This document shows, piece by piece, positions 1-8,836 of a DNA stretch of 64,000 bases. The stretch comes from G965214625 sp965214625 (GTDB lineage Bacteria > Pseudomonadota > Gammaproteobacteria > Arenicellales > Poriferihabitantaceae): positions 2,046,001 to 2,110,000 of the forward strand of contig OZ243962.1 in the NCBI GenBank assembly GCA_965214625.1. The letters run 5' to 3'. The stretch's first letter is position 1. Each line of letters begins with the position of its first letter. The position numbers and the translations under genes were made by a program. The notes under the pieces were generated by a model that searched no databases, was not told where the DNA came from, and worked only from the letters and a program-made list of their open reading frames with translations.

Positions 1-2
1 TG

Positions 3-518
3 CTGTTGATCGACGAAATCGACAAGGCGGATATCGAGTTTCCCAACGACCTGTTGTTGGAACTCGACAGGATGGAATTCTTTGTCTACGAGACAGGTCA
101 AACCATCCGGGCCAGACATCGACCGGTTATCGTGATCACCAGCAATAATGAAAAGGAACTGCCGGATGCTTTCTTGCGACGCTGTTTTTTCCACTTCATC
201 GATTTCCCCGACCGGGAAACCATGAAAGACATTATTGCCGTTCACTTCCCGGATATCAGCCAACGCCTGGTCAAGGAGGCGCTGGAAGTGTTTTTTGAAA
301 TTCGGGATGTCCCCGGACTGAAAAAAAGACCGTCTACCAGTGAATTGCTGGACTGGTTGAAACTCCTGTTATCGGATGATATTCCGGAAGATATTCTCGC
401 AGACCGGGACCGGACCAAAGCCATCCCGCCTTTGTACGGGGCGTTATTGAAAAATGAGCAGGATGTCCATTTACTTGAACGGCTTGCCTTCATGCATCGC
501 CGAGAACGTCGCCACTGA
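3..518 (+). CDS. MoxR-family AAA+ ATPase, 5' end outside window
   Basis: C-terminal part of a MoxR-type AAA+ ATPase. The reading frame is open from base 3. It begins in the Walker B motif (LLIDEIDKAD), followed by sensor 1 (VIVITSNNEKELPDAFLRRC) with the arginine pair, then a helical lid. The Walker A motif lies upstream of the window. MoxR proteins act as chaperone-like ATPases for metallo-enzyme maturation, usually with a VWA partner. That partner is the next gene, 16 bp downstream, so a CoxD/CoxE-like pair is inferred. The client enzyme is not visible here. Family assignment is firm; the specific role is unknown. Confidence 0.88.
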   Translation: MLIDEIDKADIEFPNDLLLELDRMEFFVYETGQTIRARHRPVIVITSNNEKELPDAFLRRCFFHFIDFPDRETMKDIIAVHFPDISQRLVKEALEVFFEIRDVPGLKKRPSTSELLDWLKLLLSDDIPEDILADRDRTKAIPPLYGALLKNEQDVHLLERLAFMHRRERRH

Positions 519-534
519 AATTCAGGGGCCTGCC

Positions 535-1710
535 ATGCTTACCCGTTTCTTTTTCAGCCTGAAGTCAGCCGGGGTCCCGATCACGATCCGGGAGCATCTT
601 GATTTGCTGGCTGCACTGGATGGCTACATTGTCTTTTCGAATCGAGATGCCTTTTATCACCTTGCCAGAACGGTGCTTGTCAAGGACGAGAAGCATTATG
701 ACAAATTCGACCGCGGGTTTTCTGCGTTCATGTCAGGCCTGGACTCGACAGAAGCACTGATCGAGACATTGATTCCGGACGAATGGTTGCGCCAAGAGTT
801 TGTCAAGCAACTCAGCGAGGCCGAGAAGGCCAAAATGGAACAACTTGGTGGATTGGAAGCGTTGATTGCCGCGTTCAAGGAACGCCTGGAAGCGCAGAAA
901 AAACGGCATGCGGGTGGCAACAAATGGATTGGCACCGGTGGAACCTCTCCCTTTGGTCATGGCGGTTATCATCCTTCGGGGATCAGGATATCAGGACAGG
1001 GCCAGCATCATCGGGCGGTGAAGGTCTGGGATAAACGCATTTATCGGGACCTGGATGATTCAGTCGGGTTGGGAATCAGGAATATCCAGATTGCGCTGCG
1101 ACGCTTGAGAAAATTTGCCCGCGAGGGTGCTGCCGAGCAGCTTGACCTCGACGATACCATCAAAAGAACGGCCAGCAATGCAGGTTTGCTGGATATAGCG
1201 ATGGTGCCGGAGCGTCACAATGCAGTCAAGGTCCTGTTGTTTCTCGATGTCGGCGGGTCCATGAGCCCCCATGTCCGGGCTTGTGAACAGCTGTTTTCTG
1301 CGGCGCGAACGGAGTTCAAGCATCTGGAATATTTTTATTTTCACAACTTTATCTATGAATCGGTCTGGAAAGACAACCGACGGCGTCATCATGAACGGTT
1401 CGCTACCCATAACATCCTCAACAGATATGGTCCTGACTACAAGGTCATTTTCGTTGGCGATGCGTCCATGTCGCCGTGGGAAATTATCTATCCGGGAGGC
1501 AGTGTGGAACACCACAATACGGAGGCCGGTGAAGTGTGGATGAAACGTTTTCAGGCGACGTATCATCGGGTGGCCTGGCTAAATCCGGTCGAGGAAAAAT
1601 ACTGGGAGTATACGCAGTCCATCGGCATGATTCGGGAACTGTTGGAAGACACGATGTTTCCACTGACCGTAGAGGGCCTGGAAAAGACCGCCGGCTGGTT
1701 AAATCATTAG
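535..1710 (+). CDS. VWA domain-containing CoxE-like protein
   Basis: A 391-residue protein starting at ATG 535; the frame is open further upstream, but that part overlaps the MoxR gene. The first ~150 residues are helical. A von Willebrand factor A domain follows with strand VKVLLFLDVGGSMS, whose MIDAS-like motif (DVGGS, near residues 238-242) differs from canonical DxSxS by Gly for the first Ser. Length and layout fit CoxE-like VWA partners of MoxR ATPases, which bind metal-dependently to clients during assembly. It follows the MoxR gene by 16 bp and is almost certainly co-transcribed. The client is not identifiable from this window. Confidence 0.85.
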   Translation: MLTRFFFSLKSAGVPITIREHLDLLAALDGYIVFSNRDAFYHLARTVLVKDEKHYDKFDRGFSAFMSGLDSTEALIETLIPDEWLRQEFVKQLSEAEKAKMEQLGGLEALIAAFKERLEAQKKRHAGGNKWIGTGGTSPFGHGGYHPSGIRISGQGQHHRAVKVWDKRIYRDLDDSVGLGIRNIQIALRRLRKFAREGAAEQLDLDDTIKRTASNAGLLDIAMVPERHNAVKVLLFLDVGGSMSPHVRACEQLFSAARTEFKHLEYFYFHNFIYESVWKDNRRRHHERFATHNILNRYGPDYKVIFVGDASMSPWEIIYPGGSVEHHNTEAGEVWMKRFQATYHRVAWLNPVEEKYWEYTQSIGMIRELLEDTMFPLTVEGLEKTAGWLNH

Positions 1711-1755
1711 CATGCCGCGAGCAAAAGGCCAGCTCGAACAACCGGTATCACTGGC

Positions 1756-2481
1756 ATGAATACCTCGGTTCAGATTATTCCGCTGACGAATTTGGTACTG
1801 GCGTTCATTCCTGCCCTGATTGTGGTGGCGGTCATGTGGAAATGGGATATGGGGTACAAAAACGCCCTGTATGCGATATTCCGGATGCTGATTCAACTGT
1901 TGCTGATCGGGTTTTTCCTCGCTCAGATCTTTGAAGCGAACAACGCATGGGTTGTCATTGCGGTGCTTTCCATCATGCTGTTCACCGCCAGCTGGATTGC
2001 CTTGCGGACGATACAAATTCCGAGAAAGACCCTGTATACCAGTTGTTTTCTGTCGATTACGCTGGGTGGCGGGTCGGTGCTGTTATTGGTCACACAAGGG
2101 GTGCTCGATCTGCAGCCCTGGTACCTGACCCACTATGTGATCCCGCTGGCCGGGATGATTTTTGCCAGTGCAATGAACAGTATCAGCTTGACGGGAGAGC
2201 GATTGCAGGCAGAGCTTGACAGGGGCATCCCTTTCGACAGGGCCCGCACGGTCGCTTTCAACGCCGCGCTGATCCCGATCACCAATACCCTGTTTGCGGT
2301 GGGACTGGTCTCTTTGCCGGGCATGATGACGGGTCAGATCCTGTCGGGTGTCTCTCCTTTTCTGGCAGCAAGATATCAGATTATGGTGATGTGCATGATG
2401 TTCGGGGCAGCGGGAATGTCTGCGGCCCTGTTTTTAACGCTGACCAAGGCCGCCTTCACCACAAGAACCGGTGATCGGTAA
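1756..2481 (+). CDS. fetB: FetB/UPF0014-family ABC transporter permease
   Basis: A 241-residue polytopic membrane protein with about seven hydrophobic segments. It matches the FetB (YbbM, UPF0014) family, including the central FASAMNSISLTGERLQAEL stretch and the ARTVAFNAALIPITNTL region typical of it. FetB with the ATPase FetA is reported to export iron and support peroxide resistance in E. coli. No fetA-like ATPase is next to it: upstream is the VWA gene and downstream is a 360-bp gap before glcB. Either the ATPase is elsewhere or the gene is orphaned. Family call is strong; substrate is inferred. Confidence 0.85.
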   Translation: MNTSVQIIPLTNLVLAFIPALIVVAVMWKWDMGYKNALYAIFRMLIQLLLIGFFLAQIFEANNAWVVIAVLSIMLFTASWIALRTIQIPRKTLYTSCFLSITLGGGSVLLLVTQGVLDLQPWYLTHYVIPLAGMIFASAMNSISLTGERLQAELDRGIPFDRARTVAFNAALIPITNTLFAVGLVSLPGMMTGQILSGVSPFLAARYQIMVMCMMFGAAGMSAALFLTLTKAAFTTRTGDR

Positions 2482-2545
2482 ACCACGACGGCTTGTTGCA
2501 TTCTCCCAATGCGGAAGGCATATCCCTTGCGAAATTTTAGGGAAT

Positions 2546-2571
2546 TATATATTTGAACAAGCAAATATATA
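2546..2571. promoter_or_regulatory. AT-rich 10-bp inverted repeat
   Basis: Arms TATATATTTG (2546-2555) and CAAATATATA (2562-2571) match perfectly around a 6-base loop. There is no T-run afterwards, so it is not an obvious terminator. It could be an operator or part of an AT-rich promoter region for glcB. The regulator is unknown. Confidence 0.4.
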
Positions 2572-2714
2572 TTGGCGGCGCTTTCGTTACGCCATCGGGG
2601 GAAATTCCCGCCCGACATGACGGCCATGGCCATCAACCCGCTTGCCCGATACCGTCTGGAACAAGCAAAGACTGTGTATCCCACGTTTGTTTAATCAGGG
2701 ATATAAATCCCAAA

Positions 2715-2729
2715 TTTCACATTGTGAAA
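2715..2729. promoter_or_regulatory. Operator-like palindrome upstream of glcB
   Basis: TTTCACA-T-TGTGAAA is a perfect palindrome with 7-bp arms around one base, 112 bp before the glcB start. It has the size of a dimeric-repressor operator, but I cannot assign a regulator. Confidence 0.4.
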
Positions 2730-2840
2730 ACTATTATCATAAGAAGATATCGCAAGATTGTTATACTCCATATCCGAAACGGATGTTTTGCATAAGAAAA
2801 ACCCATGGATTATCGATTAACTTCTCAAATCTGAGTATCA

Positions 2841-5012
2841 ATGACAGACCGAATCGAAATCAGTGGCCTGAGTATTGACAAGGCCCTGTATATGCTTGTC
2901 GCAAATGACATCGCACCAGGAACCCGGGTCGACCCGTTACATTTCTGGCAGTCGCTCGCGGATATTTACCAGGCGTTGGGCGAGAAAAATCGTCTCTTGT
3001 TAAACAAGCGTTCGCAGATGCAGCATCGGATAGATCAATGGCACCGATCGTGTCCTGCGCCCATTGATATTGATCGTTACAAGGAATTTTTGGAAAGTAT
3101 CGGCTATTTGGTGCCGGAAAAAGCGCCGTTTACGGTGACAACCGATCATGTTGACGAAGAAGTGACTGATATTGCGGGGCCTCAACTCGTTGTTCCCGTT
3201 GACAATGCACGCTACGCGCTCAATGCCGCGAACGCAAGATGGAGCAGTCTTTATGACGCACTGTACGGCACCGATATGATACTTGAGGTGGCGGGTTGCA
3301 AAAAGTCGTCAAAATATAACCCGGTAAGGGGAGTGCAGGTCATCCGGTATGTCAGGAAATTTCTCGACATGGCCGTGCCATTGGCGGTCGGGAGTCATGC
3401 CTATGCGGTCAAATATAAGGTCAGATCAGGAAAACTGGTTGTGGTGATGGGTGACGGCAGTGAAACCGAACTCGGCTGGAGGGAATGTTTTGCAGGTTAT
3501 CGCGGCGACCCGGAGTCACCGACCCATGTGCTCCTCAGACACAATAACCTGCATATCGAAATCCTGATCGGCGAAGGATATTACATCGGGCAGGGCGATC
3601 TGGCCAGCATCTATGATGTGCAAGTTGAATCGGCGATCACGACCATCATGGATTGTGAGGACTCCGTTGCCGCCGTGGATGCGGCAGATAAAGTACGGGT
3701 CTATCGGAATTGGACCGGTTTGATGAAAGGCGACCTGAGCGCGTCGATCAAGAAAGGCGGTAAGCATATTGAACGTGTACTTAACCCGGATCACGAGTAT
3801 ATTGCACCGAACGGTGACATTTTGACGCTGCATGGCCGCAGTTTGATGTTCGTTCGCCATGTGGGTACGCACATGTATACCGATGCGGTGACCTGCAACG
3901 GGGAAGAAATCCCCGAGACTTTCCTTGATGCAATGGTCACCGTGCTGGCGGCCAAGCATGACTTGCTGGGTAACGGCAAATATCGTAATAGTCGCAAGAA
4001 CAGTGTCTATATCGTGAAGCCGAAGATGCATGGCCCTGAAGAGGTGGCGGCTGCCGTCGAGTTGTTCGAGAAAGTGGAGGAGGCGCTCGGGCTGGAGCGA
4101 AATACCTTGAAAATAGGGATTATGGACGAAGAGAGAAGAACAACGGTGAATCTCGGGGAATGTATCCGGGTTGCCAGAGAGCGCGTCATTTTCATCAATA
4201 CCGGGTTTCTCGACAGAACCGGAGATGAAATCCACACCTCAATGGAAGCCGGGCCGGTTTTGCCGAAAAATGAAATGAAGACGGCCTCCTGGTTGCTGGC
4301 CTATGAAGATTGGAATGTCGATGTGGGACTTGGCAGCGGGTTGCCGGGGCATGGCCAGATTGGCAAGGGGATGTGGGCGGCGCCGGACAACATGGCGGCG
4401 ATGATGGAACAAAAAATAGCCCATCCACGGGCGGGTGCCAATACGGCATGGGTTCCGTCCCCGATTGCCGCGACCTTGCATGCGATGCACTATCATCATG
4501 TCAATGTGGCAGGACGGCAGCAGGCATTGAGCGGATGCACACGGGCCGATGTCGATGATCTGCTGGCGATTCCGCTGCTCGGTGACCGAAAGCTCAATGA
4601 CAGTGAGATCATCAAGGAACTGGAAAACAATGCACAGGGCATCCTCGGCTATGTGGTACGGTGGGTCGACCAGGGCGTCGGCTGCTCGAAAGTGCCCGAT
4701 ATTACCGATGTGTATCTGATGGAAGATCGTGCAACACTGAGGATTTCAAGCCAGCACATTGCAAACTGGCTGCATCACGGCGTGACCAATGCACAGCAGG
4801 TGAGAGCCGTGTTCAAGAAAATGGCGGGGGTGGTTGACAGGCAGAATTCGGGTGATCCGCATTATCAGGAAATGTCGGGTGATCTGGACAACAGCATTGC
4901 CTTTCAGGGTGCACTGGATCTGGTCTTCAGGGGGCGGGAGGCTGAAAACGGCTATACCGAACCCGTATTGCATGCCCGTCGCCGTCAGCGCAAGGCGCAG
5001 GCCTCCTTTTAG
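2841..5012 (+). CDS. glcB: Malate synthase G
   Basis: Condenses glyoxylate with acetyl-CoA to malate, in the cytosol. The 723-residue length is standard for isoform G. Diagnostic stretches are visible: [39 protein letters not shown], the active-site [12 protein letters not shown] (catalytic Glu) and [18 protein letters not shown] (Mg-binding Asp), and a C-terminal domain with the [17 protein letters not shown] region. It stands alone, not in a glc glycolate operon. In this window it could use acetyl-CoA from sulfonate breakdown. Two palindromes lie in its upstream region. Confidence 0.98.
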   Translation: MTDRIEISGLSIDKALYMLVANDIAPGTRVDPLHFWQSLADIYQALGEKNRLLLNKRSQMQHRIDQWHRSCPAPIDIDRYKEFLESIGYLVPEKAPFTVTTDHVDEEVTDIAGPQLVVPVDNARYALNAANARWSSLYDALYGTDMILEVAGCKKSSKYNPVRGVQVIRYVRKFLDMAVPLAVGSHAYAVKYKVRSGKLVVVMGDGSETELGWRECFAGYRGDPESPTHVLLRHNNLHIEILIGEGYYIGQGDLASIYDVQVESAITTIMDCEDSVAAVDAADKVRVYRNWTGLMKGDLSASIKKGGKHIERVLNPDHEYIAPNGDILTLHGRSLMFVRHVGTHMYTDAVTCNGEEIPETFLDAMVTVLAAKHDLLGNGKYRNSRKNSVYIVKPKMHGPEEVAAAVELFEKVEEALGLERNTLKIGIMDEERRTTVNLGECIRVARERVIFINTGFLDRTGDEIHTSMEAGPVLPKNEMKTASWLLAYEDWNVDVGLGSGLPGHGQIGKGMWAAPDNMAAMMEQKIAHPRAGANTAWVPSPIAATLHAMHYHHVNVAGRQQALSGCTRADVDDLLAIPLLGDRKLNDSEIIKELENNAQGILGYVVRWVDQGVGCSKVPDITDVYLMEDRATLRISSQHIANWLHHGVTNAQQVRAVFKKMAGVVDRQNSGDPHYQEMSGDLDNSIAFQGALDLVFRGREAENGYTEPVLHARRRQRKAQASF

Positions 5013-5109
5013 CCCGATCATGCGCTTCGTCGCTCCCTCATGTGCCGCACAATCGAGGCGGTCGATTTTGCCGATTCAGGGCGAGACAGGCGTCCCGTTC
5101 TCTTGACCC

Positions 5110-5595
5110 ATGACGCCTGCGATTGCGCTTGTTCGAAAACGGAAATTACCGTTTTCCATTCATCAGTATGAACACGATGAGACGGCCCAATCCTACGGAC
5201 TGGAGGCTGCGGAGAAACTGAGTCAGGACCCGGCCCGGGTCTTCAAGACGCTGGTTGTGCAACCGGATTCGGGTCCGCTCGCCGTCGCCGTTTTGCCGGT
5301 CCGTGAAAGACTCGATCTCAAGGCGTTCGCGAAAACCGTCCGCTGCAAGAAAGTGGCCATGGCGAGGCAAGCCGATGTTGAAAGGGCCACCGGTTATGTG
5401 CTCGGAGGTGTCAGTCCACTGGCGCAAAAACGTGCCCTGAAGACGGTGCTGGATCGATCGGCCACCGTCTTTTCGACCGTTTATATCAGCGCGGGCAGAC
5501 GGGGACTTGAACTGGAATTGGCCCCGGGTGATCTGGTTTTGCTGACACGTGCCATATTGGCAGACATCTGTCAGAAACAGCAGACTTCTGTATAA
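5110..5595 (+). CDS. ybaK: Cys-tRNA(Pro)/Cys-tRNA deacylase, YbaK/EbsC family
   Basis: A 161-residue YbaK/EbsC protein, which hydrolyses mischarged Cys-tRNA(Pro) in trans. Family features are clear: N-terminal TPAIALVRKRKLPFSIHQYEHD, then RVFKTLVVQ, the lysine of the RCKKVAMA segment, and GYVLGGVSPLAQKRALKTVLD, containing the Gly-rich GGVSP loop. It lies 98 bp after glcB with no functional link to it. A TATAAT-like sequence sits at its 3' end, where it may serve the next gene. Confidence 0.94.
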   Translation: MTPAIALVRKRKLPFSIHQYEHDETAQSYGLEAAEKLSQDPARVFKTLVVQPDSGPLAVAVLPVRERLDLKAFAKTVRCKKVAMARQADVERATGYVLGGVSPLAQKRALKTVLDRSATVFSTVYISAGRRGLELELAPGDLVLLTRAILADICQKQQTSV

Positions 5596-5756
5596 TTTCG
5601 ACAGTCTTGCCACATCGCATCAGTGATGTGATATCGACCAGGTTCCTGTTCCGTGTCATTTCACGTTGAAAGCAGATGATAAAGTGCAGTTCAGTTTTTT
5701 GATGTGGTGCAGTCAATCGTCAGTGCCAGTCCGGTCATCAGGGTGAGGTGCCTGCC

Positions 5757-6641
5757 ATGAGAAACAATCTCACCGCGGCGTTACTGGTGATGCTTGCCAT
5801 GTTATTGATTTCCTCCAATGACGTGATCATGAAACTGGAAAGTGAACATCTCGGGATCGGGCAGTTGTTGTTTGTTCGTGGCCTGTTGGCCACGATTATT
5901 TTCTCCCTCCTGATCAAGCTGTCTGGCAGGCCCATCTGGCCCAGGGCGACACTCAGTCGGTGGAACGGTTACCGGGCACTGTGCGAATGCGGTGCCACCG
6001 TGTGCTTTATCACCGGACTGTCCTTGCTACCCATTGCCACTGCCTCGACCCTGGCCTGGACGGCACCGATTTTCCTCACGATAGCGGCTGCCCTGATTCT
6101 CAAGGAACGCATTACTCACACTCGATGGATCGCTGTCTTTGTCGGATTTGCCGGTGTTCTTCTGGTCGCCAACCCGTTTGGCGAGAGTGTCTCTTTGGCG
6201 ATGATCCTGCCGTTGATCACCGCAGTATTCGTTTGTCTGCGTGATATCATCACCCGGCGTCTGGACCCGAACTTGCAGTCCATCTATGTGACGTTCACGA
6301 CCTTGCTGGTGGTAACGGTAGCAGGGGGTCTCCTTTCCATTGCCGATTGGCGTCCGATCTCAGCGCAGCAGGTGATCTGGCTTGCAGTAAGCGCTGTTTT
6401 TCTGGGGCTCGGATTCCTGTCCCAAGTCTCCGCGGTACGGCTCGGAGAGTTGTCCTTCATCGCGCCTTTCTCGTTTTTTGGCATACTCTGTTCGGTTTTC
6501 TATGAGTATATGGTATGGCATCAGATGCCGACATTCACCATGTTCGCGGGGATGGGACTGATCATGGGTGCCGGCATTTACCTGTTATCCAGTTATCGTC
6601 CTCATCGGCGACCTTCTTACATCAGCCAAAGAGTGCCTTGA
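5757..6641 (+). CDS. EamA-family (DMT superfamily) transporter
   Basis: About 294 residues with ten predicted membrane helices arranged as two EamA repeats (roughly residues 5-140 and 150-285). ATG 5757 is preferred over in-frame GTG 5748 because the purine-rich GGGTGAGG (5741-5748) lies 8 bp before it, which would be too close for the GTG. DMT-family proteins export metabolites, amino acids or nucleotides across the inner membrane. Nothing nearby points to the substrate. The pattern (RGLLATIIF, LAWTAPIFLTIAAALIL, LGLGFLSQVSAVRLG) resembles RhaT/EamA proteins of marine proteobacteria. Confidence 0.9.
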   Translation: MRNNLTAALLVMLAMLLISSNDVIMKLESEHLGIGQLLFVRGLLATIIFSLLIKLSGRPIWPRATLSRWNGYRALCECGATVCFITGLSLLPIATASTLAWTAPIFLTIAAALILKERITHTRWIAVFVGFAGVLLVANPFGESVSLAMILPLITAVFVCLRDIITRRLDPNLQSIYVTFTTLLVVTVAGGLLSIADWRPISAQQVIWLAVSAVFLGLGFLSQVSAVRLGELSFIAPFSFFGILCSVFYEYMVWHQMPTFTMFAGMGLIMGAGIYLLSSYRPHRRPSYISQRVP

Positions 6642-6727
6642 TACAGTGTGTTGATTGGGTCATAGAGCATTCTATCGTACCGTGGTTTTTGTCATAATAG
6701 GGTCATTCTCACTCTCCCTGGTTTCGA

Positions 6728-7141
6728 ATGACCCTGTCGATCAAGTACGGAAAATGTCTTTGTGGTGAGACGACTTTTGAGTACACCGGTCCAGAAAACT
6801 GGTGCGGACACTGTCACTGTGAAAGTTGTCGCCGAAACACGTCATCCCCATTCACCACCTTTATCGGTGTGCCGAGGGAGGTTTGTCGTTTCACGGGAAA
6901 GACACCCGCCACCTATCACTCATCGCCGGGAGTAAGCCGCCTGTTTTGTTCACATTGCGGTTCTCCGATTGCGTATGACAGTGATCGATATCCCTCGGAA
7001 ATCCACTTTTATGTTGCCTGTATGGAAAACCCGGATCCCTATGTTCCGCAATTGCACGTGCATTGCAATGAGCAGCTGCCATGGATAAAGATTGCGGATG
7101 ATCTGCCAAGGTATCCGGGTGTTCCGAACAAGAACGGTTAA
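6728..7141 (+). CDS. GFA-fold (CENP-V/GFA) zinc protein
   Basis: A 137-residue GFA-domain protein. The zinc ligands of the fold are seen: CLCGETTFEY, CGHCHCESCRR and FCSHCGSPIAY. The family includes glutathione-dependent formaldehyde-activating enzyme, but most members have no known substrate, so a formaldehyde role should not be assumed. The gene is monocistronic and ends 3 bp from the convergent glycosylase gene. A second, duplicated GFA protein is at 40093-40968. Confidence 0.9.
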   Translation: MTLSIKYGKCLCGETTFEYTGPENWCGHCHCESCRRNTSSPFTTFIGVPREVCRFTGKTPATYHSSPGVSRLFCSHCGSPIAYDSDRYPSEIHFYVACMENPDPYVPQLHVHCNEQLPWIKIADDLPRYPGVPNKNG

Positions 7142-7144
7142 TGT

Positions 7145-7663
7145 CTAATCAGCGATTCCCCCGGCTAGGGCCGGATGCCATTTTGCATATTTCTCTGCGA
7201 CTGAATAGCGTGTATTAGCCGGACTGCTTGAGGGCAGTGCGAGACAGCAGACCCCGGTGACAAGGGCGGAAGGTAAGGTGGGAAGTACATGGCGGTTGAA
7301 CGAGGATTCGGCTTTTTTGCCATTGAAAAGGACTACCTTGATATGGCTGTAATCCCGTAAAAACCCGGCGAGATCATTGGCTTCTTCACTTGCGGTCTTG
7401 ATGGCGCTGTCGAGACTTCCCTTTCGTTCACAGTGCTTCAGCACGTCCCACAGTGCAATCTGGTGTTGTCTGAGAAAGGCGATGCGCCGGGCATAGTCGA
7501 TGTCGGCATCAAAGCCAATGAAGGCCCCCATGATTGGCCAGAATGCATTGCGCGGATGCGCATAATACTGTTGCTGGCGCAATGATTCGGCACCGGGCAT
7601 TGAGCCCAGAATCAGCATGCGAGGGCATGACGGCACGACCGGCGGCAGGCCGGACAATTTCAT
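7145..7663 (-). CDS. Family-6 uracil/hypoxanthine-DNA glycosylase
   Basis: Base-excision-repair glycosylase of the DNA-deoxyinosine glycosylase type. Motif 1 is MLILGSMPGAESLRQQQYY followed by AHPRNAFWPIMG; the Asn before AFW fits the family-6 catalytic position. Motif 2 is LPSSSPANTRYS. ATG 7663 gives a family-sized 172-residue protein and has GAGAA just upstream. The frame is open to 7771, so an extra 36 residues are possible (start 13 bp after dgcN) but are unlike the family. It is at the end of the minus-strand pta-dgcA-dgcN run, probably by read-through rather than shared function. Confidence 0.85.
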   Translation of the reverse strand: MKLSGLPPVVPSCPRMLILGSMPGAESLRQQQYYAHPRNAFWPIMGAFIGFDADIDYARRIAFLRQHQIALWDVLKHCERKGSLDSAIKTASEEANDLAGFLRDYSHIKVVLFNGKKAESSFNRHVLPTLPSALVTGVCCLALPSSSPANTRYSVAEKYAKWHPALAGGIAD

Positions 7664-7783
7664 GTTCTCGGGCACGCCAATCCGAAGGGCATTTCCGGTG
7701 CAATCATCGAAGACCGCTTCGGGATGCTCGTGTAGCGGGCATCGACGGGGCAAAGTGGGGTCATGGCGCACGCATTCAACGTG

Positions 7784-8836
7784 TCAGTGGGGGCCGGCCG
7801 ATTCGGGCTGAAGCAGCGCGGTTCCAAGTTTTGCGGCACCAAAACGCACCACATCCTCGACCGGCAGGCCACATTGCTGTTCCAGTGCCGCTATCGTTTC
7901 CCTGGCCTCTTGTTCATCAAGCAGGGAGGTATTCAGGGCGATCCCGACCGTGGTTGCTTTTGTCAGGGCACCGCAGGCGGTGGCCAGCGCCTCATTTAAC
8001 GCGATGAACTCTCGCAATGGCGGTATTTTTATGTTCCCGGGTTTGCGCAAATGGGTCATGTTGGCGCAATGACACATGATCAGATGTGTGGCACAACTTC
8101 CGCGCATCAGCGCCAGTGTGGCACTGCTGCCCGGATGAAGGAGGGACCCCTGGCCTTCGATGAATACCATGTCATGCCCGGCTGCGTCCATGACCATCGA
8201 TTCGACGGCGCCACAGGCGTGATCGACCTTGAAGGCATCAAGCGGAATGCCCTGACCCGTGATGGTCATGCCAATCTGACCGGTCGCCAGGAACTGGCTC
8301 CTGATTCCCTGCGCCCTTGTCCACCGAAAGACCTCCAGACCGGCGGTCATTTTCCCAATCGCCATGTCGGTACCGACCAGAAGAACGCGCTTGTTTGTCA
8401 GGCTCGCCGCCAGGCCACTGGCGATGGGTGGGGTGAAAAGAGGCTGCCTGATGTCCCAAATCCACTGGTTGTCTGCCAGGGGATGGAATAGGGGATTCAA
8501 TCGGTCGTGCAGGCCGTTGACGACAGACATGCCGTTTTCAATCGCGGTTGCCAGCGGCGTCAACCAGTCTTTCGGGATCTGTCCACCCGAGGGGGCGGTC
8601 CCCAGCACCAGGACTTCGGCACCCAGGGACAGTGCTTCTTCAATGGTACCGACCACGGGGTAGGTGAAGGGTAAGTGACAGGCCTGGTCGACCGTTTTTC
8701 CGGTGTGGTGTGAATCAATCACACAGGCAATCGGATTATCGATATAGCGCATTACTCCATTGCCCATCTTTCCGTAATCACTGCCCAGGTTCTGTTCCAT
8801 GTAGATGGCCAGGGTTTGACTCTTACTCAGCATCAC
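7784..8836 (-). CDS. dgcN: DUF1611 protein, D-glutamate N-acetyltransferase DgcN
   Basis: A 350-residue DUF1611 protein with an N-terminal Rossmann-like part (ACVIDSHHTGKT; VLVLGTAPSGGQIP) and a C-terminal P-loop part (VLLVGTDMAIGKMTAGLEV). DgcN has been described in marine bacteria as acetylating D-glutamate to N-acetyl-D-glutamate, the first step of a D-glutamate catabolic route. The start overlaps the end of dgcA by 14 bp, matching the known dgcN-dgcA pairing, and pta precedes both. The gene pair makes the function likely; biochemical identity is inferred. Confidence 0.88.
   Translation of the reverse strand: MMLSKSQTLAIYMEQNLGSDYGKMGNGVMRYIDNPIACVIDSHHTGKTVDQACHLPFTYPVVGTIEEALSLGAEVLVLGTAPSGGQIPKDWLTPLATAIENGMSVVNGLHDRLNPLFHPLADNQWIWDIRQPLFTPPIASGLAASLTNKRVLLVGTDMAIGKMTAGLEVFRWTRAQGIRSQFLATGQIGMTITGQGIPLDAFKVDHACGAVESMVMDAAGHDMVFIEGQGSLLHPGSSATLALMRGSCATHLIMCHCANMTHLRKPGNIKIPPLREFIALNEALATACGALTKATTVGIALNTSLLDEQEARETIAALEQQCGLPVEDVVRFGAAKLGTALLQPESAGPH

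Larger units (their letters stand above)
2482..2840. other. Intergenic region upstream of glcB
   Basis: No convincing gene in this 359-bp gap. It becomes AT-rich toward glcB and holds two clean inverted repeats, listed separately at 2546-2571 and 2715-2729. They suggest regulatory DNA, probably for glcB. I found no clear terminator for fetB. Confidence 0.6.

Noticed and set aside
3516..4235. A 239-codon minus-strand open frame
   Set aside because: Antisense to the central part of glcB with no recognisable domain.
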